From Nocardia aobensis NBRC 100429 (GTDB lineage: Bacteria > Actinomycetota > Actinomycetes > Mycobacteriales > Mycobacteriaceae), in contig NZ_BAFQ01000164.1 in assembly GCF_000308375.1 (NCBI RefSeq), positions 1 through 64,000 of the forward strand: a DNA stretch of 64,000 nt. Reading direction: 5' to 3'. The notes under the pieces are model-generated. The model ran no database searches. It was not told where the DNA came from and worked only from the letters and a program-made list of their open reading frames with translations. This document shows positions 50,374 through 58,550 of the stretch, piece by piece. Every line of letters begins with the position of its first letter. The stretch's first letter is position 1. A program made the translations under genes and the position numbers.

Positions 50374-51426
50374 TCAGGCGTGGTGAGTGAATCCGACCTG
50401 ACCGGGCTTCCGGTTCGGCGCGAACCCGATCTTCGCCAGCGTCTCGTCGGCGTCGGCGTAGGTGGTGCCGATCTTGTAGATATCGCGCGCCTCCTTGCCG
50501 GTGGCGACCTCGCGGCCCAGCTCGCCGGCGATGCGGACCAGCTGCTGGATCTGCTCGACCGAGGTCGCCTTCCGGCCCTTGCGCCCCCAGATGGTGTCCT
50601 CGTTACCGCAGCGGGTGTGCAGACCCAGGGCGATCGCCATCGCATTGACCGGCAACACCGAGCGCATCAGCGTCTCGAGGGTCAGGCACGCCCCGTCGGG
50701 GACGCGCTGGATGAAATTCATGATGTTGTACGGATTCGGCCCGTCGAAGCCGCCACCGATGCCGACCCAGGTCAGATTCAGCGGACCGGTGTACACCCCG
50801 CGACGGATCAGCCGCTCGACCGTCTCGAGCTGCGGAATGCTCGACAGCTGGAAATGCGGCTGGATCCCCGCGGCCTGCAGGCGACGCAGATGTTCGGCGA
50901 CCCACGCCGGTCCGGCCGGGACGGTCATCTCCCGGTAGGCCTCGGCCAGTTCCGGCCGCTGCATCGAGGTGCCGGCGATATCGTCGGCGGTCATCAGCTC
51001 CATGATGTTCATCTGGCTGGTGTTGATCGCGATCGTCACCTGATCCGGTGCGGGATCGAGTTCGGCCAGCATGTGACGAGTGTCGTCGGACAACCACTTC
51101 GCCTCGGCGCCTTCGCCTTCGGGCGCGAACGAAATCGATCCGCCCACCTGCAGGATCATCTCCGGAACGGCTTCGCGCAGCCCGGCGAGCAATTCGTTGA
51201 ACTTCGACAGGCGCTTGGAGCCCTTGCCGTCGAGCTCACGCACGTGGATGTGCAGTACGGTGGCGCCGGCCTCGTAGCAGTCGACCGCCTGCTGGATATG
51301 TTCCTCCATGGTCAGCGGCAGATCTTCGCGGAAGTCGTCGGGCTCCCATTCCGGCCCGTACGGCGCGCTGGTGATGACCAGCTTGTCCTGGCTCTCCGGG
51401 AACAAGGCGTCGTCGTGAAAGAACAT
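50374..51426 (-). CDS. BKACE-family beta-keto acid cleavage enzyme
   Basis: A 350-residue TIM-barrel enzyme of the 3-keto-5-aminohexanoate cleavage (Kce)/DUF849 family. It condenses a beta-keto acid with acetyl-CoA, giving acetoacetate and a new acyl-CoA. Zinc ligands are His59 and His61 in VLHIHVRE; APDQVTIAINTSQM, GPLNLTWVGIGGGF and LEVGREVATGKEARDIYKIG-like segments fit the family (the last reads LGREVATGKEARDIYKIG). ATG 51424-51426 is preferred. Known members act in lysine and carnitine breakdown; which keto acid this one uses cannot be read by eye. Confidence 0.88.
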   Translation of the reverse strand: MFFHDDALFPESQDKLVITSAPYGPEWEPDDFREDLPLTMEEHIQQAVDCYEAGATVLHIHVRELDGKGSKRLSKFNELLAGLREAVPEMILQVGGSISFAPEGEGAEAKWLSDDTRHMLAELDPAPDQVTIAINTSQMNIMELMTADDIAGTSMQRPELAEAYREMTVPAGPAWVAEHLRRLQAAGIQPHFQLSSIPQLETVERLIRRGVYTGPLNLTWVGIGGGFDGPNPYNIMNFIQRVPDGACLTLETLMRSVLPVNAMAIALGLHTRCGNEDTIWGRKGRKATSVEQIQQLVRIAGELGREVATGKEARDIYKIGTTYADADETLAKIGFAPNRKPGQVGFTHHA

Positions 51427-51466
51427 GGCTGTACTCCGATCGAAACAAATTGTGGTGAAATGACTT

Positions 51467-52360
51467 TCAGAACGGCTTGTCGCCGATGATGCCCGCGCGT
51501 TCCATCTTGCGAACGTCGGGGAAGTAGTCCTGCACGGCATAGTGCTGGGTGCAGCGGTTGTCCCAGATGGCGAAGCTGTTCTCGGACCACCGCCAGCGGA
51601 CCTGATATTCGGGGACACTCGCCTGCCGGACCAGATAGTTCAGCAGTTCCGAGGCACCGGGCGCGTAGTCGATGCCGAAGCGCACGTTCTCCGGCGTGTG
51701 GTAATTGACGAAATGTGTGGTGAAGGCGTTGACGAACAACACCTTTTCGCCGGTTTCCGGATGGGTGCGCACCACCGGGTGCTCCGCGTCCGGGAACTGC
51801 TCGTGCAGCCGCAGGCGTTCGGCGTCCGGGCGCATCGCGCCGAAGCTGGCCTCGATGGAATGGCGCGCCCGCAAACCCGCGATCCGCGAGCGCACCGACT
51901 CGGGCAGCCGGCGATACGCCTCGGCCATATTCACCCAGATGGTGTCGCCGCCGACCGCCGGCGTCTCGACGCAGCGGAGCACGCACCCCATCGGCGGGGC
52001 CTCGCGCCAGGTCGCATCGCAATGGAAGGCGTTCTCGTAGTGTTCCGGCGCGCTGTCGAGATCCTTGTAGATGCGAACCAGCCCGGGATGTTCGGGATCA
52101 CTGCCCAGTACGGGATGGTCCTCCAGCGGCCCGAAACGCTGTGCGAGAGCGACATGTTCGGCGCGGCTGATGTTCTGATTCCGGAAGAACAGCACCTTGT
52201 GTTCGAGGAGCAGGTCCTTCAGTGCGGCGAACAGCGTGTCGTCGCGGGCCACCTCGGCCAGGTCCAGATCGAACAACTCCGCGCCGATGGTGCAGGTGAG
52301 CGGTCGCACGCCGAACGGTGTGGAGCGCGCCGAAAGACGCACGGGGGCAATGCTTGTCAT
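51467..52360 (-). CDS. TauD/TfdA-family 2-oxoglutarate-dependent dioxygenase
   Basis: A 297-residue Fe(II)/2-oxoglutarate dioxygenase. The iron-binding H-x-D is His113 and Asp115 in AFHCDATW, and the distal His273 is in RCTQHYAVQDY. LLLEHKVLFFRNQNISRAEH and ALAQRFGPLEDHPVLGSDPE are the conserved N-terminal features. VLFVNAFTTHFVNYHTPENV also belongs to the family. It overlaps the upstream quinone oxidoreductase gene by 4 bp (ATGA). It probably oxygenates the imported substrate at an early step. TauD-type enzymes use sulfonates, chlorophenoxy acids, alkyl sulfates and others; no exact match is assigned. Confidence 0.9.
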   Translation of the reverse strand: MTSIAPVRLSARSTPFGVRPLTCTIGAELFDLDLAEVARDDTLFAALKDLLLEHKVLFFRNQNISRAEHVALAQRFGPLEDHPVLGSDPEHPGLVRIYKDLDSAPEHYENAFHCDATWREAPPMGCVLRCVETPAVGGDTIWVNMAEAYRRLPESVRSRIAGLRARHSIEASFGAMRPDAERLRLHEQFPDAEHPVVRTHPETGEKVLFVNAFTTHFVNYHTPENVRFGIDYAPGASELLNYLVRQASVPEYQVRWRWSENSFAIWDNRCTQHYAVQDYFPDVRKMERAGIIGDKPF

Positions 52361-53349
52361 GACTGTCCTTCCCGGCCCACGGTGAAGACCGACGAGCCGA
52401 TGCTCGTGCCCTGCTCCAGATCGCGGTGTGCGGTCACCGCGTCCGCGAGCTCGTAGCGTTGATTGATGTCGATGCGAATACGGCCCGCGGCGACGTGGGC
52501 GAACAACTCCCCGGCCAGTTCGGCGCGCTCGGCCGGGTCGGCGATGTAGTCGGCCAGTGCCGGCCGGGTGACGAACAGCGAACCCTTGACGGCCAGTGTC
52601 ATGGCGTCGATCGGCGGCACCGGGCCCGACGCCGTGCCGAAGCACACCAGCAGCCCGCGTCGAGCCAGCGAATCCAGCGAGGATTCGAAGGTCGTCTTGC
52701 CGATGCTGTCGTAGACCACGCGGACACCGGCGCCGTCGGTGAGTTCGCGCACGCGCTCCGCGACGTTCTCCCGGGTGTACACGATGACGTGATCGCAACC
52801 GTGGGCCCGCGCGATTTCGGCCTTCCGGTCGGAGGAGACGGTGCCGATCACGGTGACGCCCAGCAGCTTCGCCCATTGCGTGAAGATCAGCCCGACCCCG
52901 CCCGCGGCGGCGTGGACCAGCACCGTATCGCCGGGGCGCAGCGGGTGGATCCGGCGCAGCAGGTACGCCGCCGTCAGGCCGCGCATGGTCATCGCCGCCG
53001 CGGTGTCGAAGCCGATCCCGTCCGGAAGCGCGATCAGATGTTCGGCCGGCATCACGCGCTCCGTGCTGTAGGCGCCGAGCGGACTGCCCGTGTAGGTCAC
53101 CCGGTCGCCCGGGGCGAAGCCGGTGACACCGGGCCCCACGGCCTCGATCACGCCCGCGCCCTCGACGCCCATTCCCGCGGGCAGGGGCGCCGGGTACAGC
53201 CCCGTACGGAAATAGGTGTCGGCGAAGTTCAGGCCCACCGCTCGGTGGCTGATCCGCACCTCGTCCGGACCCGGTTCGCCGACTTCCACGTGCTCCCAGC
53301 GCAGCACCTCCGGCGCACCGGTCTCGTAATAGCGAAAGGCTTGTGGCAC
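52357..53349 (-). CDS. Zinc-independent quinone oxidoreductase (MDR family)
   Basis: A 330-residue medium-chain reductase/dehydrogenase of the quinone-oxidoreductase (QOR) type. VGLNFADTYFRTGLYPAPLP, GVEGAGVIEAVGPGVTGFAP, and VLVHAAAGGVGLIFTQWAKL (NADPH-binding G-G-V-G) are diagnostic. No zinc ligands are seen. GTG 53349 has AGGAG seven bases upstream. It is the first gene of a minus-strand operon running to 46722. Within the pathway it may reduce a quinone or enone or act in detoxification. Confidence 0.9.
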   Translation of the reverse strand: MPQAFRYYETGAPEVLRWEHVEVGEPGPDEVRISHRAVGLNFADTYFRTGLYPAPLPAGMGVEGAGVIEAVGPGVTGFAPGDRVTYTGSPLGAYSTERVMPAEHLIALPDGIGFDTAAAMTMRGLTAAYLLRRIHPLRPGDTVLVHAAAGGVGLIFTQWAKLLGVTVIGTVSSDRKAEIARAHGCDHVIVYTRENVAERVRELTDGAGVRVVYDSIGKTTFESSLDSLARRGLLVCFGTASGPVPPIDAMTLAVKGSLFVTRPALADYIADPAERAELAGELFAHVAAGRIRIDINQRYELADAVTAHRDLEQGTSIGSSVFTVGREGQS

Positions 53350-53637
53350 AGCACATCTCCTCTTTCTGCGGGGCCGGGGCATCGACCCCGCACCGGGTGA
53401 TGCACTCAACGGTAGGCACAGAATGGGCCAATTGCTTATCTTCACGGGACGCGAAACTTGATATTTCGGGACATCGCCTAACCGGTGCGCTGGCCGATCA
53501 CCCAGCCGGACGCGACGCCATCGCATCGCTGGTTTCGTTCGCGGGAGCGGGGAATCCTCCCCTCAGAGCGACCCGGATGCCGAGGCGACTCTCGACATCC
53601 GGCCGATTTCGATGGATCGACCGATGGGAGCCGGACC

Positions 53638-54057
53638 ATGAACGTTCGACGCGCCGCGGCCGGAGCCGCACTGGCCGCCGCCACCCTTTCCGCGGTGCCG
53701 GCCGCCGCCTCCGCCGACAACCCGGAAGACCCCGCCAACGGGATCATTCCGGCCGGGATCTACCACATCACGCAACACCCCGACAATACGATCGGCTCAC
53801 CCGTGCACAACTGCGACTTGCAGGTATTCGTCGACAGCACGGCCGTGACCCTGGTGTGCGGAAACTCCTCGAAGACCGGCCGGCAGAACGCGGCCGGCCC
53901 CGATGAGACCTATGTGACGTTCGAGGGCATGCCGGTCGGATTGGATCTGCGGGATATCGATGCGCGACAGGGGTATTGGGAAGGCACCCTGAATGCCGCC
54001 GGAACCTCGATCGACGTCCCGTATCCGATCGCGGGAATCACCCTCCAGCGACGCTGA
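53638..54057 (+). CDS. Small secreted protein
   Basis: A 139-residue exported protein. Residues 1-26 are a Sec signal peptide (MNVRRAAAGAALAAATLSAV, cleavage after ASA). The mature part is beta-rich with one Cys pair (HNCDLQVFVD and LVCGNSS). No family was recognised. It is divergent from the catabolic operon and shares the 290-bp intergenic region with its promoter. A DoxX gene follows on the same strand 54 bp later. Confidence 0.72.
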   Translation: MNVRRAAAGAALAAATLSAVPAAASADNPEDPANGIIPAGIYHITQHPDNTIGSPVHNCDLQVFVDSTAVTLVCGNSSKTGRQNAAGPDETYVTFEGMPVGLDLRDIDARQGYWEGTLNAAGTSIDVPYPIAGITLQRR

Positions 54058-54111
54058 CCGAGCATTCGCGCCGGCATGTCACACTCTTGACCACGGCGTC
54101 GTCATACCGGC

Positions 54112-54459
54112 ATGAACATCGCGTATTACATCGTCGGCACGGCAGCGGCACTGTGGATCGGATTCTCCGGCTATTCACTGTTCAACAAGAGCGAATTCGT
54201 CGTGGAACCGCTGAACCGGTACGGGGTGCCGCGAAGCTGGTGGAACCGGCTCGCCCTCGCCAAATCCGCCGGGGCGCTGGGGCTCGTGGTGGGCTTCTTC
54301 GTCCCGGCGATCGGGGTGGCGGCGGCCGTCGGATTGATTCTGTATTTCCTCGGCGCGATGGCGACCACCGTGCGCGCCCATTCCTACGGGACCACGATCT
54401 TCCCGGCTCTGTATCTGATTCCGGCCGCGGCGACGCTGGCCTTGCAATTGGCCCGCTGA
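54112..54459 (+). CDS. DoxX-like membrane protein
   Basis: A 115-residue protein with four hydrophobic segments (about 4-22, 48-65, 68-86, 96-113). WNRLALAKSAGALGLVVGFF with VPAIGVAAAVGLILYFLGAM matches the DoxX/DUF4260-like pattern. FSGYSLFNKSEFV in the first loop is also typical. DoxX proteins sit in redox or membrane-stress complexes in mycobacteria, but the short form has no proven role. It follows the small secreted-protein gene by 54 bp. Confidence 0.82.
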   Translation: MNIAYYIVGTAAALWIGFSGYSLFNKSEFVVEPLNRYGVPRSWWNRLALAKSAGALGLVVGFFVPAIGVAAAVGLILYFLGAMATTVRAHSYGTTIFPALYLIPAAATLALQLAR

Positions 54460-54496
54460 GCAGCGCGATCTGGGCCGGTGCGGTACCGTACCCACT

Positions 54497-54516
54497 TACG
54501 AACACCGATGTTCGTA
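54497..54516. promoter_or_regulatory. Perfect palindromic operator candidate
   Basis: TACGAACA-CCGA-TGTTCGTA is a perfect inverted repeat with 8-bp arms, 17 bp before the GTG of the alpha/beta hydrolase. It resembles a TetR-type operator. No TetR gene is adjacent, so the regulator would act in trans. Confidence 0.6.
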
Positions 54517-54532
54517 GATGTGAGGAGTCGTC

Positions 54533-55378
54533 GTGGCGGAATTCGTGTATCGAGGGCGGCGCGTGGTCTACGACCGCGCGGGCCACGGCGATCCGATCGT
54601 CTTCATCCACAACGCGGGCGCCCAGCGGCGGATCTGGGACGACCAGGTGGCGTCGCTGCGGGGCCGGTACGAGGTATTCGCGCTGGATCTGCCCGGATAC
54701 GGGGAATCGGAACAGCCGCGGGGATATCGACTCGCCGACTATGTGGCGATGCTTCGGGCCTTTCTCGACGAGCACCGGCTGAACCGGGTGGTGCTGGTCG
54801 GAAATTGCCTGGGCAGCGCGACGTCGCTGAGTTTCGCGATCGACGATCCGGCACGGCTGCGTGGATTGGTACTGATCAATCCGCTCACCTGGAATACCGT
54901 GCGGCACGGGAATCAGGCGCCGCTGATGTGGTTCGACCGGTTCGCGCCGCTCGCGCCGTTGGCCCGGCGGCTCGCGCTGCCGAAGGCACTCGTCGCACTG
55001 ATCGTCGCCCATCAGCTGGGACCGCGCGGGCGCGACCGGGAATTACAGAAAGACCCACGCCTGCAGGCGCATTGGGCCGACCGTGGCCGCCTGCTCGCCC
55101 TCGACCGGCTGGTGCAGGACTTCCCCGCCTTCGCCGCGCTCGACGAATTCACTCCGGGCCCCGAGTTCCCGCCGATATGTACCGTCTGGGGTCGGCGCAA
55201 TCGGATCCTGTCGGCGGCCGCCGGCGCGCGGCTCGACGAAACATTATGTCCCCGTGAACGTCTCGTACTCAGCGACTGCGGACATCTGCCGATGGTCGAG
55301 GATCCGGAGACGGTGACGTCGGCGATCACCACCTTCCTGGCCGGACTCCCGGCCACGAAGGAACATCTGTCTCGCTGA
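54533..55378 (+). CDS. Alpha/beta hydrolase with Cys nucleophile
   Basis: A 281-residue alpha/beta-fold protein starting at GTG 54533. IVFIHNAGAQRRIWDDQVAS gives the oxyanion strand, and ALDLPGYGESEQP the next. The nucleophile elbow reads VLVGNCLGSA, so residue 92 is Cys instead of the usual Ser. The catalytic His is in LSDCGHLPMVEDPE near 255. Where the acidic residue is expected (WGRRNRIL), there is an Asn. A true hydrolase of the dienelactone type, or a thioesterase- or acyltransferase-like activity, is possible. A perfect palindrome lies just upstream, so a trans-acting repressor probably controls it. Confidence 0.8.
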   Translation: MAEFVYRGRRVVYDRAGHGDPIVFIHNAGAQRRIWDDQVASLRGRYEVFALDLPGYGESEQPRGYRLADYVAMLRAFLDEHRLNRVVLVGNCLGSATSLSFAIDDPARLRGLVLINPLTWNTVRHGNQAPLMWFDRFAPLAPLARRLALPKALVALIVAHQLGPRGRDRELQKDPRLQAHWADRGRLLALDRLVQDFPAFAALDEFTPGPEFPPICTVWGRRNRILSAAAGARLDETLCPRERLVLSDCGHLPMVEDPETVTSAITTFLAGLPATKEHLSR

Positions 55379-55511
55379 GCGAGACGCCCTCGGACGCTTC
55401 CGAATCCGCCGCGCTACGGTCCGGCTCCCCGCACGTCGCGTGTGACACACCGCACCCGAACCGGGGCCGGGCGTCACGAGCGCCCGGTGGATCGAGACGA
55501 GGGGGCGCCCC

Positions 55512-56213
55512 ATGAAGATTCGGATCTCGACGATCGCGGCAGTCTGCGCCGCAACACTGGCCGCGGCGGGGACGGCAGCGGCCGATCCGGCCCCGGCGTT
55601 CGTCACCTACCATGCCGAAGCGACCGACAGCGGTTCGGTGACAGTCGAATTGACGCACGGCACCTTCGCCGTCGACCCCGGCGTCACCGCGGTCACCATC
55701 CGGGACGAGGCGGGACGCGTGCTCGATGCCCTGCCGCTGGCCTACGCGATCGGCGACCAGCGCATGCCGATCCGCGAGCAGATCGGCGCGGATGCGACGA
55801 CTCTCACGCTGACACCGGACACCGCGGGCCTGCGCCGCGCTGCCCTCACCCCGGTCGCCTCCCCGCTGGAGAACCAGCTCGCGATGAACGACCTGGTCAA
55901 TGCGGTCAGTATCGGCACGTCCGTCGGCGCGCTGATCGGCACGGCGGTGGGCGCGGTCCTCGGCGTCGGGCTCGGAATCGCGCTCGCGGGCGCCTCGTGT
56001 GCGGTGCTGAGCGTCGCCTGTGTGGTCGCCGTGCTGCCGATCGTCAGCCTCGCGGGGGCCGCGGGCGGTGTCGCGGGCCTGGTCCTGGGCGGCGGTCCCG
56101 CCACCGCAGCGGGGCTCTACCGCTATGTCACGACGCTGCTGGCACCGCCGGGAACCAGCGAATACGCCCCCGATCTGCGTGGCCGGCCCGGCGTGCCGGA
56201 CACCGGTCGCTGA
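55512..56213 (+). CDS. Secreted glycine-rich two-domain protein (paralogue 2 of 3)
   Basis: A 233-residue exported protein with signal peptide MKIRISTIAAVCAATLAAAG (cleavage near TAAA|DP). The beta-rich N-terminal domain contains VTIRDEAGRVLDALPLAYAI and LTLTPDTAG. The glycine-rich hydrophobic domain contains GALIGTAVGAVLGVGLGIAL and VAGLVLGGGPATAAGLYRYV, then TLLAPPGT. It is homologous to the proteins at 43436-44167 and 56229-56963 and lies 15 bp upstream of the third, so the two are one operon. Unknown function; the long small-residue-rich hydrophobic part looks membrane-inserting. Confidence 0.75.
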   Translation: MKIRISTIAAVCAATLAAAGTAAADPAPAFVTYHAEATDSGSVTVELTHGTFAVDPGVTAVTIRDEAGRVLDALPLAYAIGDQRMPIREQIGADATTLTLTPDTAGLRRAALTPVASPLENQLAMNDLVNAVSIGTSVGALIGTAVGAVLGVGLGIALAGASCAVLSVACVVAVLPIVSLAGAAGGVAGLVLGGGPATAAGLYRYVTTLLAPPGTSEYAPDLRGRPGVPDTGR

Positions 56214-56228
56214 GGGCGGGAGGCGAAG

Positions 56229-56963
56229 ATGTCCCACCGTACGATCGCCGCGCTCACCGCGGCCACCGCGGCCCTGACCGCGTCCGTCACCGTCGCCACC
56301 TCGTCCGCCGAGCCGCCCGGGCCGAGTATCGAAACCGTTTCGGGTGCGGTCGTTCTCAGCGGTTTCGACTCCGGCGCATTCAGCGCGGGTGCCGACGGTT
56401 CCGTTCGCGTGACCGTGGACGGCACTCGCGTCGCGACGCTGCCCGCGAGCTTCACCGTGGACGGCGTCGCCCACCCCATCGACATCCGCATCGGCGACGG
56501 CGGGCGAACCCTCACGATGACACCGGATATCGCGAAGCGCCCCGCGGCTTCCGCGATGGAGAACCAGTTGGCGCTCAACGATTTCGCGACCATCATGTCG
56601 CGCGGGCCGGTGATCGGGACGGTCGTCGGCACCGTGCTGGGCGCCCTCGTCGGCGCCGCGGTCGGAGCGAGTACCTGCCTGGTGGTGGGTCCCGGCTGTC
56701 TGGCGACGATTCCGGCGGCCGTCCTGGCATTCGCCGGCGCGGGCGGTGTCGCGGGCACGGTGCTGGTCGGCGGCGGTGCGCTCGCGGCGGGATTGTGGAA
56801 CTACCTCACGGTGCTGCAGGCGCCACCGGGACAGAGCTCCTACGCCGGGCAGGGCGGAATGCTCGACCCGAACGGCACCGGCGCACCGGACGCACAGCTG
56901 CAACTACCCAGCGGATCCGCGAACGGCCTCGGCGCCGGATCGGCGTCCGGATCCGGCGGGTGA
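56229..56963 (+). CDS. Secreted glycine-rich two-domain protein (paralogue 3 of 3)
   Basis: A 244-residue exported protein. MSHRTIAALTAATAALTASV is the signal peptide. The N-terminal domain has VVLSGFDSGAFSAGADGSVR, VDGVAHPIDIRIGDGGRTLT and MTPDIAKR. The C-terminal hydrophobic domain has GTVVGTVLGALVGAAVGAST and GVAGTVLVGGGALAAGLWNY, then VLQAPPGQSS. GGAGG lies five bases before the ATG. The C-terminus ends in a Gly/Ser-rich tail. It is a tandem duplicate of the preceding gene and could form a hetero-oligomer with it (inference). Confidence 0.75.
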   Translation: MSHRTIAALTAATAALTASVTVATSSAEPPGPSIETVSGAVVLSGFDSGAFSAGADGSVRVTVDGTRVATLPASFTVDGVAHPIDIRIGDGGRTLTMTPDIAKRPAASAMENQLALNDFATIMSRGPVIGTVVGTVLGALVGAAVGASTCLVVGPGCLATIPAAVLAFAGAGGVAGTVLVGGGALAAGLWNYLTVLQAPPGQSSYAGQGGMLDPNGTGAPDAQLQLPSGSANGLGAGSASGSGG

Positions 56964-57026
56964 GCTCGGCGTACCGAATGGATAACTTGCCCGTCGCGCA
57001 CCGCGGGCGGCTCCTACCATCGGTAC

Positions 57027-57791
57027 ATGTCCGAGGTAGCCGCAGCTCAGCTGCCTCTGACCATGCTCGAGCGCGCCACCCTGGTGATGGACCTGTTCCA
57101 GGCGCCGGATCGGCATCTGACGCTCGGCCAGATCGCCGTCCGCACCCGGCTGCCGCGCGCCACCGTGCATCGGATCGTGCGGCAGCTCATCGCACTGGAG
57201 TGGCTCACCCACGGCACGGACGGTTACGCGCTGGGCCGGCGCGTCCGCACGTGGAACGCCGATACCGCGCGACTGTCCCGGTTACGTGCCTGCGCGGCGC
57301 CGATACTGCACGAATTGCTGCTGGCCACGGCGGCCGTGGTCCATCTCGGGGCATTGGACGGCGGGGAGGTGCTCTACCTGGACAAACTCGGCGGCCACGC
57401 GGCGACGGCGGTGCCCACCCGGGTCGGGACCCGGGTGGCGGCCCACCGCAGCAGCCTCGGCCGGGTCGCGCTGGCGCAACTGCCACCCGAAGATGTCGAA
57501 GCGCGAGTGACCGATGTCGAGCCCGGATTCGATCTCGCGGCGCTGCATCGCCGTCTACATCGAATAGGTTGTCGCGCAACCGATTACGACGACGACGAAT
57601 TCGGATCCGGGTTGGCCGCGGTGGCCGTGGCCGTCGATGCGTCGGCGGCGGTGGGTGTCGTCTGTGATCGTCCGGCAGCGCTGCGGCGGATCGCACCGCG
57701 GGTGCGGGCCGCGGCCGCCGAGATCCGCGGGGGGCTGACGCCGCGGTCGCGGCAGGTGAGCGATCACCATCGCCCGCGACCGTCACGGTGA
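57027..57791 (+). CDS. IclR family regulator
   Basis: A 254-residue regulator. The N-terminal winged helix (about 12-70) reads MLERATLVMDLFQAPDRHLT, LGQIAVRTRLPRATVHRIVR and QLIALEWL. The C-terminal GAF-like ligand domain has VVHLGALDGGEVLYLDKLGG, VGTRVAAHRSSLGRVALAQL and GCRATDYDDDEFGSGLAAVA, all in the usual IclR order. The start ATG has only a weak ribosome site. No catabolic gene is next to it, so its target is unknown. It lies 63 bp after the paralogue-3 gene. Confidence 0.9.
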   Translation: MSEVAAAQLPLTMLERATLVMDLFQAPDRHLTLGQIAVRTRLPRATVHRIVRQLIALEWLTHGTDGYALGRRVRTWNADTARLSRLRACAAPILHELLLATAAVVHLGALDGGEVLYLDKLGGHAATAVPTRVGTRVAAHRSSLGRVALAQLPPEDVEARVTDVEPGFDLAALHRRLHRIGCRATDYDDDEFGSGLAAVAVAVDASAAVGVVCDRPAALRRIAPRVRAAAAEIRGGLTPRSRQVSDHHRPRPSR

Positions 57792-57894
57792 CGGAGTGGT
57801 CTCGATTTGCGCCGATACGCCTCACCGTCGCTAACACCCACCGACCGGGCGCGGATCACACGATGACGGCACCGATCGCATCAGGAGACCGCCC

Positions 57895-58509
57895 ATGCGC
57901 TCCCACACCCGACTCCCTCATATCTCCGGCCACCGGCAGCTCCGGGCCACGGAGATACTCCGCGTCGTCACCGTCGCGACCGGGGTCGCAGTCACCGCCA
58001 CCCTCGTCGCCTGCTCGACCGACTCACCGGCTTCGGAAGGACCGAACACCGTCGGATATCGGTCGATGACGCAAGCGCCCGCCGGGAACACCTCCGGCGA
58101 AACCGACGACAGCTCCGGCGGTTTCGAGCGGACACCGGCCGGACCCGCCGAAATACCCTCCGCACCGACGTCCGACCTTCCCGTCGTCTCTCCGGCCAGC
58201 CCGGCCGCCGGCGACCGTCCACCCGCCGGCACCGCCTTCCCCGGCGAAGGCATCAGCGGCGACGCGGCCGAACAGTTGCAGCAGTCGGCCGACGCCGGTC
58301 ACCAGCCGTGGCGGCTGGACGAGGACGCCGTCGCGCGCGCCTTCGTCTCCGGGCGCTTCGGCTGGTCGCGGCCGACGATCACCCACGACGGCGCCTACCT
58401 CGCGGTCGCGACCGGGCCGAACGGACAGCGGGTCTCCCTGCAGTTGTCCCAGCCCGCCCGCAAGAACAACGGCGGCGTGTGGGTCGTCGAATCGGGCATC
58501 TGGTTGTAG
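57895..58509 (+). CDS. Putative lipoprotein
   Basis: A 204-residue exported lipoprotein. The lipobox is TLVAC at about residues 35-39, after a long N-region and the hydrophobic VVTVATGVAVTATLVAC; the Cys would carry the lipid. A Ser/Pro/Gly-rich stalk (about 40-130) leads to a small C-terminal globular domain (ARAFVSGRFGWSRPTITHDG, then NGGVWVVESGIWL). AGGAG lies seven bases before the ATG. It lies 41 bp upstream of the response-regulator gene on the same strand, so it could be a surface sensor partner of that system (inference). Confidence 0.75.
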   Translation: MRSHTRLPHISGHRQLRATEILRVVTVATGVAVTATLVACSTDSPASEGPNTVGYRSMTQAPAGNTSGETDDSSGGFERTPAGPAEIPSAPTSDLPVVSPASPAAGDRPPAGTAFPGEGISGDAAEQLQQSADAGHQPWRLDEDAVARAFVSGRFGWSRPTITHDGAYLAVATGPNGQRVSLQLSQPARKNNGGVWVVESGIWL

Positions 58510-58550
58510 TGCCCGCGCGGCCCTCGATCCGCGTCGGGCATGCTGGGGAG

